In this document: positions 18,162-28,083 of the stretch, one piece after another
Layout of the letters: every line of letters begins with the position of its first letter
Position numbering within the stretch: the stretch's first letter is position 1
Assembly: GCF_023806465.1 (NCBI RefSeq)
Contig: NZ_JAMSLS010000007.1
Coordinates: 1-64,000 of the forward strand
Direction: 5' to 3'
From: Thermomicrobium sp. CFH 73360
Lineage (GTDB): Bacteria > Chloroflexota > Chloroflexia > Thermomicrobiales > Thermomicrobiaceae
Length of the DNA: 64,000 nucleotides
The notes under the pieces: model-generated
Databases searched by the model: none
Told to the model about the DNA's origin: nothing
Seen by the model: the letters and a program-made list of their open reading frames with translations, nothing else
Position numbers and translations under genes: made by a program

Positions 18162-19209
18162 TCTTGGCGACGCCGTCCTTACCCTTCCGGCACTGCGCGC
18201 CTTGCGCAGAGCCTACCCGGATACAAGCATTGATGTCTTGACTTCGCGAGTGGGGGCTGAACTCTATGCGCTTTGCCCAGCCATTGATCATGTGTACGTT
18301 CTGGAAAAGTCTCGGTTGCGTCGTGGGCAAGTCCACCACCTTCTTCACCTACTCATCACGCTCCGACGCCACCAGTATGATGCGGTCCTCCTCCTGCACC
18401 ACCTGACAACGCAACCGGGACGCCTCCTCTACCGGATTCTTCTTGCTTCCACCGGCAGCCCCGTTCGCGCGGGGATTGACAATGGCACCGGTCACTTTCT
18501 AACCCATCGCGTCACCGATCGGGGATTTGGGGCAGTACCCGAATGGCGATACGCCCTGGAAATTGCACAGGCACTGGGAGCTTTAGAAGCACCTGATCCA
18601 CCATTCCTGCAGGTTCCTGTGGAGGCTCGACGGCAGGCGCAGCGCCTCCTCAAATCTGCCTTTCGCCCATACGTGGTGATCCATCCGGGAGTTGGTCCCT
18701 TTGCACCTGCTCGCCGATGGCCAGCCGAGCGGTTCGCTGCTGTGGCCCGCGAACTCGCGCGCCACCAGTTGGGTATCGTGGTGACCGGTACTACTGCCGA
18801 AAAACCGGACGCAGCTCCCCTCCTCAACATCGAGGGCGTCCATGACCTGATCGGGCGCACGGACATCGCGACGCTGGCAGCAGTTCTGGAGCAAGCGAGC
18901 CTTGTCCTTGGGAGTGACTGTGGCGTAGTCCACCTTGCTGCGGCTCTTGGTCGCCCCACCCTGGCACTGTTTGGGCCGACCAATGTGGAAGCGTGGCGAC
19001 CATTGGGATCGTCAATCGCCAACCCGCTTCAAGCGGCCCATGTCACCAGCCCCGTACTTGCGCTGACCGTGCAACTGCCTTGCTCGCCCTGTTGTTATGT
19101 TGGCTATCGGGTAGGGCGCCCGGAAGGCTGTAGCCTTCGGACATGCCTCACCCTGCTCACGCCTGAGCTGGTCACGGACGCGGCGCTGCGACTGCTTGAC
19201 CACTGCTAA
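18118..19209 (+). CDS. Glycosyltransferase family 9 protein, third of three
   Basis: Predicted GT9 transferase of 363 aa, opening [21 protein letters not shown] with the LGD motif. The donor domain has [40 protein letters not shown] and [14 protein letters not shown]. It ends with a Cys-rich segment ([19 protein letters not shown]) like that of the second GT9. It overlaps the GT4 gene by 44 nt and closes the operon; a promoter for the inositol gene follows. All three GT9 copies are diverged, so they probably act on successive sugars rather than being recent duplicates. Confidence 0.87.
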   Translation: MPARFRRILVIKIADLGDAVLTLPALRALRRAYPDTSIDVLTSRVGAELYALCPAIDHVYVLEKSRLRRGQVHHLLHLLITLRRHQYDAVLLLHHLTTQPGRLLYRILLASTGSPVRAGIDNGTGHFLTHRVTDRGFGAVPEWRYALEIAQALGALEAPDPPFLQVPVEARRQAQRLLKSAFRPYVVIHPGVGPFAPARRWPAERFAAVARELARHQLGIVVTGTTAEKPDAAPLLNIEGVHDLIGRTDIATLAAVLEQASLVLGSDCGVVHLAAALGRPTLALFGPTNVEAWRPLGSSIANPLQAAHVTSPVLALTVQLPCSPCCYVGYRVGRPEGCSLRTCLTLLTPELVTDAALRLLDHC

Positions 19210-19430
19210 AGTCAGTGCAGCTTGGCCGGAGTCACCAGGGATGCCAAGAGTCGCATGACGCACTGGTAGTCCCGGCCTTCAACGTCTTGTGGAGGGTTCG
19301 CTCATGCGACCAGCCACGCCACAGGGGATTGGTGAGAGCCGAGCACATTTTGGCACGCGGAAGACGTTTGTCGCCTCGACCGCTCATCGTGCGATCACCC
19401 TGCTACTGCCCGGTTGCTTACGTTATGCCA

Positions 19431-19459
19431 TTGACGGTCTCTTTTAGCACCTCTACAAT
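19431..19459 (+). promoter_or_regulatory. Promoter of the inositol-phosphate synthase gene
   Basis: TTGACG (19431-19436), a 17-nt spacer and TACAAT (19454-19459) form a good promoter. It lies downstream of the ATG at 19425, so that longer start cannot be used from this promoter, which supports the GTG at 19530. The rest of 19210-19529 shows no gene. Confidence 0.72.
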
Positions 19460-19529
19460 CGCCGCAGGAGCTAGTGGCTCCTTCTTCTCTGTTGGTACCG
19501 GCCTTTTGAGGAGAGGAACGTACGCTGCC

Positions 19530-20645
19530 GTGGGAGATCGAAAGATTCGCGTCGCCATCATCGGTGTTGGAAATTGTGCTTCAGCGCTCGTCCAAGGTGT
19601 GCATTATTACCGCAATGCTGATCCCAACCAGTTCGTTCCTGGGCTAATGCATGTCGATCTGGGCGGCTATCACGTCGGCGACATCGAGTTCACCGCCGGG
19701 TTCGACATTGACATCAACAAAGTCGGAAAGGATCTCTCCGAGGCGATCTTCGCGCCGCCCAACAACACCTACAAGTTCACAGATGTTCCCTATCTTGGGG
19801 CGCCGGTCTATCGTGGCATGACCCATGACGGTCTTGGAAAATACCTTTCGCAGGTGATTACCAAAGCTCCCGGACCAACAGCAGACATCGTTGGTATTTT
19901 GAAAGAGACAAAGACGGACGTTGTCGTCAATTTCCTGCCGGTCGGTAGTGAGATGGCAACCAAATGGTATGTTGAACAGGTACTGGATGCAGGGTGCGCA
20001 TTCGTGAACTGCATCCCGGTGTTTATCGCCCGGGAGGAGTATTGGCAGCGCCGCTTCCGCGAGCGTGGATTGCCGGTTATCGGAGACGACATTAAGAGCC
20101 AGGTCGGCGCAACGATTGTGCACCGTGTTCTCGCTCGGCTCTTCGCGGATCGCGGTGTGCGCATCGACCGGATGTACCAGATCAATTTCGGGGGCAATAC
20201 GGACTTCTTGAACATGCTTGAGCGCGAACGACTTGAATCGAAGAAGATCTCGAAGACGAATGCCGTGACAAGTATCCTCGACTATCCGTTGCCGGAAGAA
20301 AACGTCCATGTCGGTCCGAGCGACTACATTCCATGGTTGAAGGACCGCAAGTGGTGCCACATTCGTATCGAAGGAACAACATTCGGTGATGTGCCGATCA
20401 ATCTTGAATTAAAACTGGAGGTCTGGGACTCCCCAAACTCGGCTGGTGTCGTGATCGATGCGATCCGTTGTGCTAAGCTTGCGCTCGACGCCGGAATCAG
20501 TGGTGCACTGATCGGCCCCAGTGCGTACTTTATGAAGTCTCCGCCCGTCCAATATCGGGACGAGGAAGCGCGGGAGATGGTCGAAGCCTTCATCCGCGAG
20601 ACGGTAGCACAGCGCGAGCGGCTGGCAGCGAGCGAAAGCACCTGA
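19530..20645 (+). CDS. ino1: Myo-inositol-1-phosphate synthase, actinobacterial/archaeal size class
   Basis: Converts glucose 6-phosphate to myo-inositol 1-phosphate with NAD, feeding phosphatidylinositol-type lipids or inositol solutes. It is 371 aa from the GTG at 19530, matching the roughly 370-aa bacterial class rather than the 500-aa eukaryotic enzyme. The Rossmann motif [16 protein letters not shown] is followed by [27 protein letters not shown] (catalytic Lys region), [11 protein letters not shown] and [28 protein letters not shown] lies 12 nt upstream of the start. A strong intrinsic terminator follows the stop. It is next to glycosyltransferases and acyltransferase-like genes, suggesting a phosphoinositol lipid pathway. 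Confidence 0.93.
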   Translation: MGDRKIRVAIIGVGNCASALVQGVHYYRNADPNQFVPGLMHVDLGGYHVGDIEFTAGFDIDINKVGKDLSEAIFAPPNNTYKFTDVPYLGAPVYRGMTHDGLGKYLSQVITKAPGPTADIVGILKETKTDVVVNFLPVGSEMATKWYVEQVLDAGCAFVNCIPVFIAREEYWQRRFRERGLPVIGDDIKSQVGATIVHRVLARLFADRGVRIDRMYQINFGGNTDFLNMLERERLESKKISKTNAVTSILDYPLPEENVHVGPSDYIPWLKDRKWCHIRIEGTTFGDVPINLELKLEVWDSPNSAGVVIDAIRCAKLALDAGISGALIGPSAYFMKSPPVQYRDEEAREMVEAFIRETVAQRERLAASEST

Positions 20646-20674
20646 AACAATGGGCGTCTGCGAGGGTGACACCA

Positions 20675-20708
20675 GGGGCGGGCGCGTCATACGCCGGCCC
20701 CTCTTTTT
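20675..20708 (+). terminator. Intrinsic terminator after ino1
   Basis: GGGGCGGGCG (20675-20684) pairs with CGCCGGCCCC (20692-20701) with one mismatch around a 7-nt loop, followed by TCTTTTT. This is a textbook rho-independent terminator. It lies inside the 5' part of the longest possible frame of the next gene, which argues that translation of that gene starts further downstream. Confidence 0.82.
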
Positions 20709-20745
20709 CCTCCAGAATCGGCTCTCAGGCACGCCGAACCCCGAT

Positions 20746-21357
20746 GTGCTCCGGGCTCTCCACCTCAACCTCTCTTACGTCCTCCATGAACCTTCGACAA
20801 GTCCTCTGGTGGATCGGTTCGCCCAATCTATCGTGGCCCAGCATCGTCGTGCAAAACACGCAACCGAGCGCATGGTTCGCTGGCGTGACGAGGAGTTCCT
20901 CCCACGGATCGTCTTTCGCGATGAAGCGGCCGTCTGGGCATTCCAACGTGACTGCGCCTCCACGGTCTTGACGATCGACATTGGGGCAACCGAACTCCTC
21001 GTGCGAACGTTACGCCTTCTCATGCCATCAAACCGGCCACCGCTTGCAGTTTGGCAGGTCGACCACCCCGGCAAAGAGAAGATCCCTACAGCCGTTCCAC
21101 TCTTTCGCGGAACGGCGCTCCTCTTCCTCCCAAGTCACGCCTGCATACCGCGCTGGTTCGCTATACTGATCTTCCGTCCTGGCTGGCGGTCCGTGTTGCT
21201 GGATCTGATCCAACTCGCTGGTAATCACCCGGTGACGGCCCTCGCCAAAGCGATCGAGCACGTACTGCGTGACTACACAAATCAATGGTGGGGATGGCGA
21301 GCATGGTGGGACCAGCCAGCCGAGAAGGTATTACCCGAATTCCGGGAGGGTCAATGA
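20746..21357 (+). CDS. Degenerate LpxL/HtrB-type acyltransferase homologue
   Basis: Probable non-catalytic or diverged relative of the acyltransferase encoded next door. From a GTG at 20746 it is 203 aa; the frame opens at 20650 but that part contains the ino1 terminator, so the start is uncertain. It aligns by eye with the neighbour: LRALHLNLSYVLH with VLENLRHVC, IDIGATE with AHLGNFN, FRGTALLFLPS with QRTGATLLPAF, and IEHVLRDYTNQWW with LERMIRTDPGQW. The HX4(D/E) dyad reads Asp78 and Glu83, so the catalytic His is replaced. About 90 central residues are missing. The stop overlaps the next ATG (ATGA), so expression is coupled. Confidence 0.55.
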   Translation: MLRALHLNLSYVLHEPSTSPLVDRFAQSIVAQHRRAKHATERMVRWRDEEFLPRIVFRDEAAVWAFQRDCASTVLTIDIGATELLVRTLRLLMPSNRPPLAVWQVDHPGKEKIPTAVPLFRGTALLFLPSHACIPRWFAILIFRPGWRSVLLDLIQLAGNHPVTALAKAIEHVLRDYTNQWWGWRAWWDQPAEKVLPEFREGQ

Positions 21358-22367
21358 GCCTTCTCTGGGCACTCCGTATTGGAGCACTCCTGACGCCGCT
21401 GGTTCCAGCACGCGTTGGTTACTGGCTTTGTCGGATCATCGGTGTCGCTGTCTTCCTTGGCCACCATCGGGCTCGTCGCCACGTCCTTGAGAACCTGCGG
21501 CACGTTTGTCCGCAGTGCTCCCACCGTTGGCGTGTTTGGCATGCGGCTCGGGTCTTCATCACAGCTGTCATGAACTACTACGACCTGGTACGCATCCGGT
21601 CGGTCGATCGCCATCGCTTGCGTGAGCTCATCGAAGTTCGCGGGTGGACACACGTCGAAGAAGCCTTATCTCGCGGCCGCGGTGTGATTGTCATCTCGGC
21701 ACACCTAGGAAATTTCAACGTTGTAGCACAGTACCCGGCAGAACTCGGATTAGAAACGGCTATCGTCGTCGAACGGGTTCAGCCGCCGCAGCTCTTTGTC
21801 TCTCTCTGTCGCTTGCGGAGTGCAACTGGGGTTCGCGTCTTACCATCGGGCCCCGAAGCCGTTCCTGCAATTCTCCGCTTGCTCCGCCGCAACGGTATTC
21901 TGCTGGTTGCTGGCGACCGCGATGTGACTGGTCACAGTCGCCCCGTCCGCTTCTTCGATGCTCCGGCACCGTTACCGATCGGCCCGGTGGCACTGGCTCA
22001 GCGCACGGGTGCAACGCTCCTTCCTGCGTTTACCATCCGCTTAACACCTCGTCGCTCGCTTGTTGTTGTCGATCCGCCCTTGCAGCTCGTGCACACCGGC
22101 GATCCAGAGCGGGACCTTGTTGACAACCTTCAGCAGGTCGCACGTTGCTTAGAACGAATGATCCGCACCGATCCCGGACAATGGGCCGTGCTACAGCCTG
22201 TCTGGGCAGTCGAGACCCGCCGAACTCCGCTCGCTGAGGCCCTGGGCACGATACCTGCACCTGATCACCTGGTGTCGCCTCCTGTCGAAACGGACGGATC
22301 GACCAGGACAGCCCCGTCCCCTTCCGATCCCCCCAACACCCCACGTAATCGGCCTTTCCCAAAATAG
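21354..22367 (+). CDS. LpxL/PatA-family lipid acyltransferase
   Basis: Predicted membrane-associated acyltransferase of the LpxL/HtrB/phosphatidylinositol-mannoside acyltransferase family, 337 aa. The start is the ATG at 21354, within ATGA of the preceding gene. An N-terminal hydrophobic segment is followed by RRHVLENLRHV, VIVISAHLGNFNVVAQ, LVAGDRDVTGHSRPVRFFDA and GPVALAQRTGATLLPAF. The family dyad HX4(D/E) is His117 with Asn122 here, so the acidic partner is missing although the His is present. A Pro/Thr/Ser-rich tail ends the protein. Placement after inositol-phosphate synthase suggests acylation of an inositol lipid. The substrate is unknown. Confidence 0.8.
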   Translation: MSLLWALRIGALLTPLVPARVGYWLCRIIGVAVFLGHHRARRHVLENLRHVCPQCSHRWRVWHAARVFITAVMNYYDLVRIRSVDRHRLRELIEVRGWTHVEEALSRGRGVIVISAHLGNFNVVAQYPAELGLETAIVVERVQPPQLFVSLCRLRSATGVRVLPSGPEAVPAILRLLRRNGILLVAGDRDVTGHSRPVRFFDAPAPLPIGPVALAQRTGATLLPAFTIRLTPRRSLVVVDPPLQLVHTGDPERDLVDNLQQVARCLERMIRTDPGQWAVLQPVWAVETRRTPLAEALGTIPAPDHLVSPPVETDGSTRTAPSPSDPPNTPRNRPFPK

Positions 22368-22399
22368 GGGGGACTTTGCCTCCACACCCCTCATAGTCA

Positions 22400-22413
22400 A
22401 GCGAACATTCGCT
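22400..22413 (+). promoter_or_regulatory. Short palindrome upstream of gyrA
   Basis: AGCGAACATTCGCT consists of 6-bp inverted repeats separated by 2 nt, 66 nt before the gyrA start. It shares GAAC with the SOS box but the half-site spacing is wrong for LexA. It could be an operator for another regulator or chance. Confidence 0.25.
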
Positions 22414-22478
22414 CCAATCATCGGCGAATCCCAGCCATCTGGTAGGATTGGAGGGGAAAGCCAAGGGACGACGGAGCC

Positions 22479-24971
22479 ATGAGCGAAAGTCAGATCGGGC
22501 GCGTGCAAATCGTCACAATTGAAGAAGAAATGAAGCGCTCATATCTTGATTACGCGATGAGCGTAATCGTGCAACGAGCGCTTCCTGATGTGCGCGATGG
22601 TCTGAAACCCGTCCAGCGCCGCATTCTGTACGGCATGCACGAGATGGGCCTGCGCCCGAATGCCAAGTACCGCAAGAGCGCTGGTATCGTTGGCGAGGTA
22701 CTCAAGTCATACCACCCGCACGGTGACAGCGCTGTCTACGACGCGCTGGTGCGCATGGTTCAACCGTTCACCATGCGCTACCCGCTCATCGATGGGCAGG
22801 GAAACTTCGGCTCCATTGACGGTGATGGCGCAGCCGCAATGCGCTACACCGAAGCGCGCTTGGCTCCCATCGCAGAGGAACTGCTGGCCGATATCGAGAA
22901 GCAAACTGTCGACTTCGTTCCGAACTATGACGACAGCACGCGCGAACCGGCTGTGCTGCCTGCCAGGCTCCCGAATCTCTTGCTCAATGGTGCGAGCGGC
23001 ATCGCCGTCGGGATGGCGACAAACATCCCACCACACAATCTCGGCGAGGTGGTCGATGCCCTCGTCTACCTGATTGATCATCCAGAAGCCACAGTCGAGG
23101 AGCTCGTTGAGCGACTTCCCGGCCCCGATTTCCCGACGGGCGGCATCATCCTCGGCCGCGAGGGCATTCTGGCAGCCTATGCGACTGGCCGCGGGCGCAT
23201 CGTTGTCCGCGCCCGAGCGCACATTGAAGAACACGGACGCGGGCGCACGAGTATCATCGTCACCGAGCTGCCATACCAGGTCAATAAGGCTGCGTTGATC
23301 GAAAAGATAGCCGAGCTCGTCAAGGCAGGGCGACTGGAAGGCATTCATGATCTTCGGGACGAATCTGATCGCGACGGCATGCGCATCGTCATTGAACTGA
23401 AGCGTGATGCGCAGCCACGAGCCGTGTTGAACAATCTCTTTAAGCAGACACAGCTGCAGACCACCTTCGGTGTCAACATGCTGGCGCTGGTGGATGGAAC
23501 CCTACCGCGGGTGCTGACCCTCAGGCGCATGTTGCAGCTCTATCTCGAGCATCGCCAACATGTGGTCCGCCGCCGCACAGAATTCGAACTGCGCCAAGCC
23601 GAGCGCCGTGCACATGTCCTGGAAGGGCTCAAAATTGCGTTGGATCACCTCGACGAAGTGATCGCGACAATCCGGAATGCTCGCTCAGCCGATGATGCAC
23701 GGCAGCAGTTGATGAACCGCTTCAGCCTGACCGAGCTCCAGGCAAATGCGATTCTCGATATGCAGTTGCGGCGGCTGGCAGCGCTCGAACGCCAGAAGAT
23801 CGAGGAGGAGTATCAGGAGCTCCTTACCCGAATCGCTGAATTGCGAGCCCTCCTCGCCGATCCGACGAAGATTCTCGCTGTGATTCGCCGCGAACTTCTG
23901 GAACTGAAGGAACAATACGGAGATCGCCGCCGTACACAGATTCAGGACGTCAGTGTCGAGCTCCGTGACGAAGACCTTGTGCCGAAAGTTGACATCCTTG
24001 TCACGCTCACCGCTCGTGGCTACATCAAGCGAAGCACCAACGGCCACTACCGCGTCCAGCACCGTGGCGGCCGAGGTGTGAATGGCATGACGGTGCGGGA
24101 CGAAGACTATATCCAGCACGTGGTACTAACAAGCACGCACGATTCGTTGCTCTTCTTCACCAATCGCGGTCGAGTCTTCCAACTTCCGGCTTACGAGATT
24201 CCTGATGCGGGACGAACTGCCCGGGGTCTTCCCATCGTCAATTTCCTGAACCTTCAGCCTGGTGAAGAGGTAACGACTCTCTTACCAGTACGAGATTTTG
24301 GCGCAGCGACGTTCCTCTTCTTCTGCACCCGTCAGGGACGGGTCAAACGGGTTAGGCTCGACGAGTTTTCCAACGTTCGCGCGAGCGGGCTCATCGCGAT
24401 GACGCTGGATGCAGGTGACGAGCTCGTCTGGGTACGACCCACGAGTGGATCCAACGAAGTGATCCTCGTGACAGCACTCGGGCAAGCAATCCGATTCCCT
24501 GAAGACGAGGTTCGCCCCGTTGGGCGACAAGCTGGGGGAGTTATCGGTATTCGCCTCGATACCAACGACTACGTTGTTGCTGCGGAGGTGGTCTCTCCGG
24601 ACGCCGATCTCCTTATTGTCTCCCGCCACGGTTACGGGAAGCGAACGGCGCTCCAGGAATTTCGTGTCCAAGGCCGTGGCGGAAGTGGAGTCATCGCGAT
24701 GAAGGTGACCGCTCGCACGGGACATGTCGCAGCAGCGACCGTCGCGCGTGAGGATGATACTGCGGTCCTCGTCAGCCGTCGGGGTCGACTCATTGTGATA
24801 CCAGTCCGCCAGATCCCGCGTTTGGGGCGGAGCACTCAAGGCGTCGCTCTGATGCGCCTCCAAGACAACGACGAAATCGCTTCCATCGCGGTCGGACTGA
24901 CGAGCGAAGCACTATCACCGACGCGGTCGGGTAAGGAAGACAGCGAATCGGATGGCCTGGAGGACTCGTAG
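22479..24971 (+). CDS. gyrA: DNA gyrase subunit A
   Basis: Breakage-reunion subunit of gyrase; with GyrB it introduces negative supercoils. It is 830 aa, full length. The winged-helix region has [16 protein letters not shown] and the quinolone-resistance region [12 protein letters not shown] with the sensitive-type Ser and Asp. The catalytic Tyr lies in [11 protein letters not shown] coiled coil is followed by the C-terminal beta-pinwheel. The GyrA box reads HRGGRGVNG, supporting gyrase rather than topoisomerase IV. The acidic tail [11 protein letters not shown] is typical. Its 3' end overlaps the convergent membrane-protein gene by 57 nt. gyrB is not in the window. Confidence 0.95.
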   Translation: MSESQIGRVQIVTIEEEMKRSYLDYAMSVIVQRALPDVRDGLKPVQRRILYGMHEMGLRPNAKYRKSAGIVGEVLKSYHPHGDSAVYDALVRMVQPFTMRYPLIDGQGNFGSIDGDGAAAMRYTEARLAPIAEELLADIEKQTVDFVPNYDDSTREPAVLPARLPNLLLNGASGIAVGMATNIPPHNLGEVVDALVYLIDHPEATVEELVERLPGPDFPTGGIILGREGILAAYATGRGRIVVRARAHIEEHGRGRTSIIVTELPYQVNKAALIEKIAELVKAGRLEGIHDLRDESDRDGMRIVIELKRDAQPRAVLNNLFKQTQLQTTFGVNMLALVDGTLPRVLTLRRMLQLYLEHRQHVVRRRTEFELRQAERRAHVLEGLKIALDHLDEVIATIRNARSADDARQQLMNRFSLTELQANAILDMQLRRLAALERQKIEEEYQELLTRIAELRALLADPTKILAVIRRELLELKEQYGDRRRTQIQDVSVELRDEDLVPKVDILVTLTARGYIKRSTNGHYRVQHRGGRGVNGMTVRDEDYIQHVVLTSTHDSLLFFTNRGRVFQLPAYEIPDAGRTARGLPIVNFLNLQPGEEVTTLLPVRDFGAATFLFFCTRQGRVKRVRLDEFSNVRASGLIAMTLDAGDELVWVRPTSGSNEVILVTALGQAIRFPEDEVRPVGRQAGGVIGIRLDTNDYVVAAEVVSPDADLLIVSRHGYGKRTALQEFRVQGRGGSGVIAMKVTARTGHVAAATVAREDDTAVLVSRRGRLIVIPVRQIPRLGRSTQGVALMRLQDNDEIASIAVGLTSEALSPTRSGKEDSESDGLEDS

Positions 24972-25748
24972 CCACCATTGCCGAGCGGCAACGGAGAAAA
25001 GCGAGCAGGCGACGCCAACCTCAAGCACCCAGAGCACAGAAGCGAACAGCGGACGGTTCCAGAGGCTGGTAGCCCCAGTATTGATGAGTATGATCGTGCC
25101 ATAGGCGAGCGTTCCCGCGGCAATCACCCAGCGGGCTGCTGCCGCGGGCGCAAGACGCGCAACAACTGTCACGAATGCCGCCGCGAGAAAACCACCACCG
25201 AGCGCAAGTGAGAGCGACCTGGTACTGCCATCCTGCGCGCTCGGCAACACGCTGCTGGGCACGACAAGGAGTGGCCAGAGAACCAGCGAGCGTGCGAGCG
25301 GGCTCCAAATGTCGCTATGTCGTTCGACGAGAGCAGCCCCCGCCATCATTGTGGCGGTGATCGCTATCCCGGTCTCGAGAGCGAGGAGAACTTCTCCTGT
25401 GGTCATCGTCGCACCGGACGATGCGACATACGCCTGCACGGCCGCAAACGGCGATACAAGGCCTATCGTCATTGCTTCGACCGCGCTTGCTCTTCGCAAA
25501 CGCAAAGGCAACCGAAACCACGGCGAGGCGGCGAGTAAGCACACGCAAGCAACCCCGGTGACAAGCACGAGGAGCGTTAGCCGTTGCGGCCATGCAGCTG
25601 CCGCAAGGTAGAGGCTTGCCACCAAGAGGCGGGTGGCGATCAGCCACCCTACATCCAGGCGAAGACCAGCCGGCATCTGCCGCGCCGGCCGAGTCTGGCT
25701 GATCGCGGTCGAACTCCGCGGAGGTTCCCACCGTGCATCCTCGATCAT
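24915..25748 (-). CDS. Hypothetical polytopic membrane protein
   Basis: I do not recognise a family. The product is about 277 aa from the ATG at 25748 (ATGs at 25763 and 25772 are also possible). A polar N terminus is followed by about seven or eight hydrophobic segments, including [36 protein letters not shown] and [16 protein letters not shown]. Arg-rich loops between segments suggest an inner-membrane protein with positive-inside topology. The C-terminal 19 codons overlap the end of gyrA on the opposite strand. It is divergent from nadD. Consistent hydrophobic periodicity and third-position GC make a real gene likely, but function is unknown. Confidence 0.6.
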   Translation of the reverse strand: MIEDARWEPPRSSTAISQTRPARQMPAGLRLDVGWLIATRLLVASLYLAAAAWPQRLTLLVLVTGVACVCLLAASPWFRLPLRLRRASAVEAMTIGLVSPFAAVQAYVASSGATMTTGEVLLALETGIAITATMMAGAALVERHSDIWSPLARSLVLWPLLVVPSSVLPSAQDGSTRSLSLALGGGFLAAAFVTVVARLAPAAAARWVIAAGTLAYGTIILINTGATSLWNRPLFASVLWVLEVGVACSLFSVAARQWWLRVLQAIRFAVFLTRPRR

Positions 25749-25845
25749 CTCGTGTTGACTCATCCACCCCATGCACGCCGCCTTCATCCACGCTCAGTGT
25801 ACGATTGCCGCGATACGGAGCGCAGGCACCGAGGAGGAGCAGAAG

Positions 25846-26490
25846 GTGGCCCGTGTCGGTATCTTTGGTGGAACATTCGATCCGATCCATCACGGTCACT
25901 TGATCGTTGCCGAGGTACTCATGGAGGAGCTTGGGCTTGAGCGCGTGCTCTTTCTTCCGGCCGGCCAACCACCCCACAAGATCGGCCGTGTTATCACGCC
26001 CGTTCCCCATCGTTTGGCAATGCTCGAGCTCGCGATTCAGGGGAATCCTCACTTCGCCATCTCGTACGTCGACGTCCAGCGACCCGGACCCTGTTACACC
26101 GCCGACAGCTTAGAGATCCTCCAGCGTCAGTATCCAGAAGATGAACTGGTTTTTCTCATGGGTGAGGATTCCCTGCACGATCTCCCAACCTGGCACGATC
26201 CAAATCGTGTTGCTGCTCAGGCGCTCCTTGGAGTCGCACTGCGGCCAGGCGTCCAGGTCGAACTCGAAACCGTCTTCCAGAAGGTCCCCGCAGCACGCGA
26301 CCGCGTTATCCTGGTCCCTGTTCCGCTCATTCAAATCGCTGCAAGCGACATTCGCCGGCGGGTCGCTGAGGGACGAACTATCCGCTATCAAGTTCCTACG
26401 ATCGTCGAGGAATACATTTATCGGCATCAGCTGTACCGCGTCCCTGCCCCCCTGACCGCTGAGGGGAGGAACCAGACTGCGGGAGTATAA
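25846..26490 (+). CDS. nadD: Nicotinate-nucleotide adenylyltransferase
   Basis: Transfers AMP from ATP to nicotinate mononucleotide in NAD synthesis. It is 214 aa from the GTG at 25846, preceded by GAGGAGGAG at ideal spacing. Nucleotidyltransferase signatures are GIFGGTFDPIHHGHL (the HxGH motif), AGQPPHK, TADSLEILQ, FLMGEDSLHDLPTWHDP and the ISSTxxR-equivalent QIAASDIRRRV. The longer open frame starting at 25771 adds residues without family similarity. The TAA stop is part of a TATAAT at 26486-26491, a possible -10 element for secD. Confidence 0.95.
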   Translation: MARVGIFGGTFDPIHHGHLIVAEVLMEELGLERVLFLPAGQPPHKIGRVITPVPHRLAMLELAIQGNPHFAISYVDVQRPGPCYTADSLEILQRQYPEDELVFLMGEDSLHDLPTWHDPNRVAAQALLGVALRPGVQVELETVFQKVPAARDRVILVPVPLIQIAASDIRRRVAEGRTIRYQVPTIVEEYIYRHQLYRVPAPLTAEGRNQTAGV

Positions 26491-26537
26491 TCCCCGCGGC
26501 ATCGCTCGGGCGCGGAGCGAGGAAGTGAGGGAAGCCG

Positions 26538-28070
26538 GTGCAAATCCGACCTTGGCAAACGCTGATCGTCATCATCCTCTTAAGTCTGGCTGCCATCTGG
26601 GTCGATCTTCCCGGACGCCCGCTGGATCCGTTTGGCTGGAAAGAGAACATTACCGTTCGTCAGGGACTTGACCTGCAAGGCGGCATCCAGCTCGTCCTCG
26701 AAGCACGTCCCCCTGCCGGCGTCCAGGTGACGCAGGAGGTTCTGCAGGGCACACGTGATACTATCGAGCGGCGAGTAAACGGTCTGGGAGTGAGCGAACC
26801 AGTCATTCAGACACGTGGCAATAACCAGATTCTTGTAGAACTTCCCGGTTTTCAAGACCCGGAGCGCGCCGTTCGCGTACTGCAACGGACCGCTCTTCTT
26901 GAGATCATCGACACCCAGGGTCAGTTCCTCCCGGTTGGCACCATTGTCAATACGAGCCTCGGACCAGCAACTGACCGAGACACTTCTCCCGCGACCCTCG
27001 AGGCTCCTCCCTCCGCGACTCCCGCACAGCAGACTCCGACTATAGAGACACCGACCGCCGGCAATGAGACACCTACGAGCGCGGAGCAAACTCCTGGCCC
27101 AGTGCAAGCGCAGACGACGCCATCCTCTGCTACGCCGATCCCCTCGGCTACCCCGACTCCCAGTGGCCCGGTCTACGAGACGATCGTGACCGGTGCCGAT
27201 CTCAAGGATGCCTATCCAACGACCGACCAGTTCGGTAATCTCGTCGTCGGCTTTGAACTGAAACCTGAAGCAGCCGACAAGTTCTATCAATACACCAGTA
27301 CGCACATCGGTCAGCCGATGTCGATTGTGGTGGACAAGGAAGTGATCAACACTGCCACGATCCGAGATGCGATCCGCGACCGCGGCATTATCCAAGGGCT
27401 CAGTGCCCAGGAAGTGCGCGATCTGGCACTGCAGCTCAAGTCAGGCGCGCTCGCTGTGCCGCTGGAAGTCGTGCAGAGTCGGACAGTCGGTCCCACGCTC
27501 GGTCAGGACTCCATTCAAAAGAGCATCATTGCCGGGCTTGTCGGACTAAGTCTGGTCGCGCTTTTCATGGTCCTGTACTACCGACTGCCTGGTGTCATCT
27601 CCGTGATCGCGCTCCTCCTCTACACGAGCTACGTTTTTGCGCTCTTCAAGCTCATTCCAGTCGTCCTGACCCTGCCAGGCATCGCCGGTTTTATCCTCTC
27701 GATCGGTATGGCCGTGGATGCGAACATCTTGATCTTCGCTCGTATTCGAGAGGAACTCCGGCTTGGCCGGCCGATTGCTCGTGCCATTGAGGAAGGCTTC
27801 AATCACGCCTGGCCATCGATCCGTGACTCGAATATCTCGACGATGATTTCCTGCATGATCCTCTTTTGGTTCGGCCGCTACGTGGGTGCGACGATTATTC
27901 AGGGCTTCGCGCTGACACTCTTCATCGGTGTTGCGGTTAGCATGTTTACCGCAATCGTCGTTACACGGACGCTGTTGCGCATCCTGCTGACTCGCCGCAT
28001 CTTCCGTGACGTCCGGTGGTATGGAATCTCTCCATCCCAAGTCGCAACTGCACCAGCACCTGGTGATTGA
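26538..28070 (+). CDS. secD: Protein translocase subunit SecD with Thr/Pro-rich insert
   Basis: RND-type membrane protein that, with SecF, uses proton motive force to help proteins through SecYEG. It is 510 aa from a GTG start. An N-terminal helix (7-24) is followed by QGLDLQGGIQLVLEA and the extracytoplasmic P1 domain. Five more helices follow, with GPTLGQDSIQKS and the FILSIGMAVDANILIFARI motif. P1 is split by a low-complexity Thr/Pro/Ser/Ala stretch (about residues 146-210) resembling extracellular linkers. It lies 13 nt upstream of secF; a TATAAT at 26486-26491 may be the -10 of a promoter whose -35 is poor. Confidence 0.95.
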   Translation: MQIRPWQTLIVIILLSLAAIWVDLPGRPLDPFGWKENITVRQGLDLQGGIQLVLEARPPAGVQVTQEVLQGTRDTIERRVNGLGVSEPVIQTRGNNQILVELPGFQDPERAVRVLQRTALLEIIDTQGQFLPVGTIVNTSLGPATDRDTSPATLEAPPSATPAQQTPTIETPTAGNETPTSAEQTPGPVQAQTTPSSATPIPSATPTPSGPVYETIVTGADLKDAYPTTDQFGNLVVGFELKPEAADKFYQYTSTHIGQPMSIVVDKEVINTATIRDAIRDRGIIQGLSAQEVRDLALQLKSGALAVPLEVVQSRTVGPTLGQDSIQKSIIAGLVGLSLVALFMVLYYRLPGVISVIALLLYTSYVFALFKLIPVVLTLPGIAGFILSIGMAVDANILIFARIREELRLGRPIARAIEEGFNHAWPSIRDSNISTMISCMILFWFGRYVGATIIQGFALTLFIGVAVSMFTAIVVTRTLLRILLTRRIFRDVRWYGISPSQVATAPAPGD

Positions 28071-28083
28071 GAGGAAACGGACT

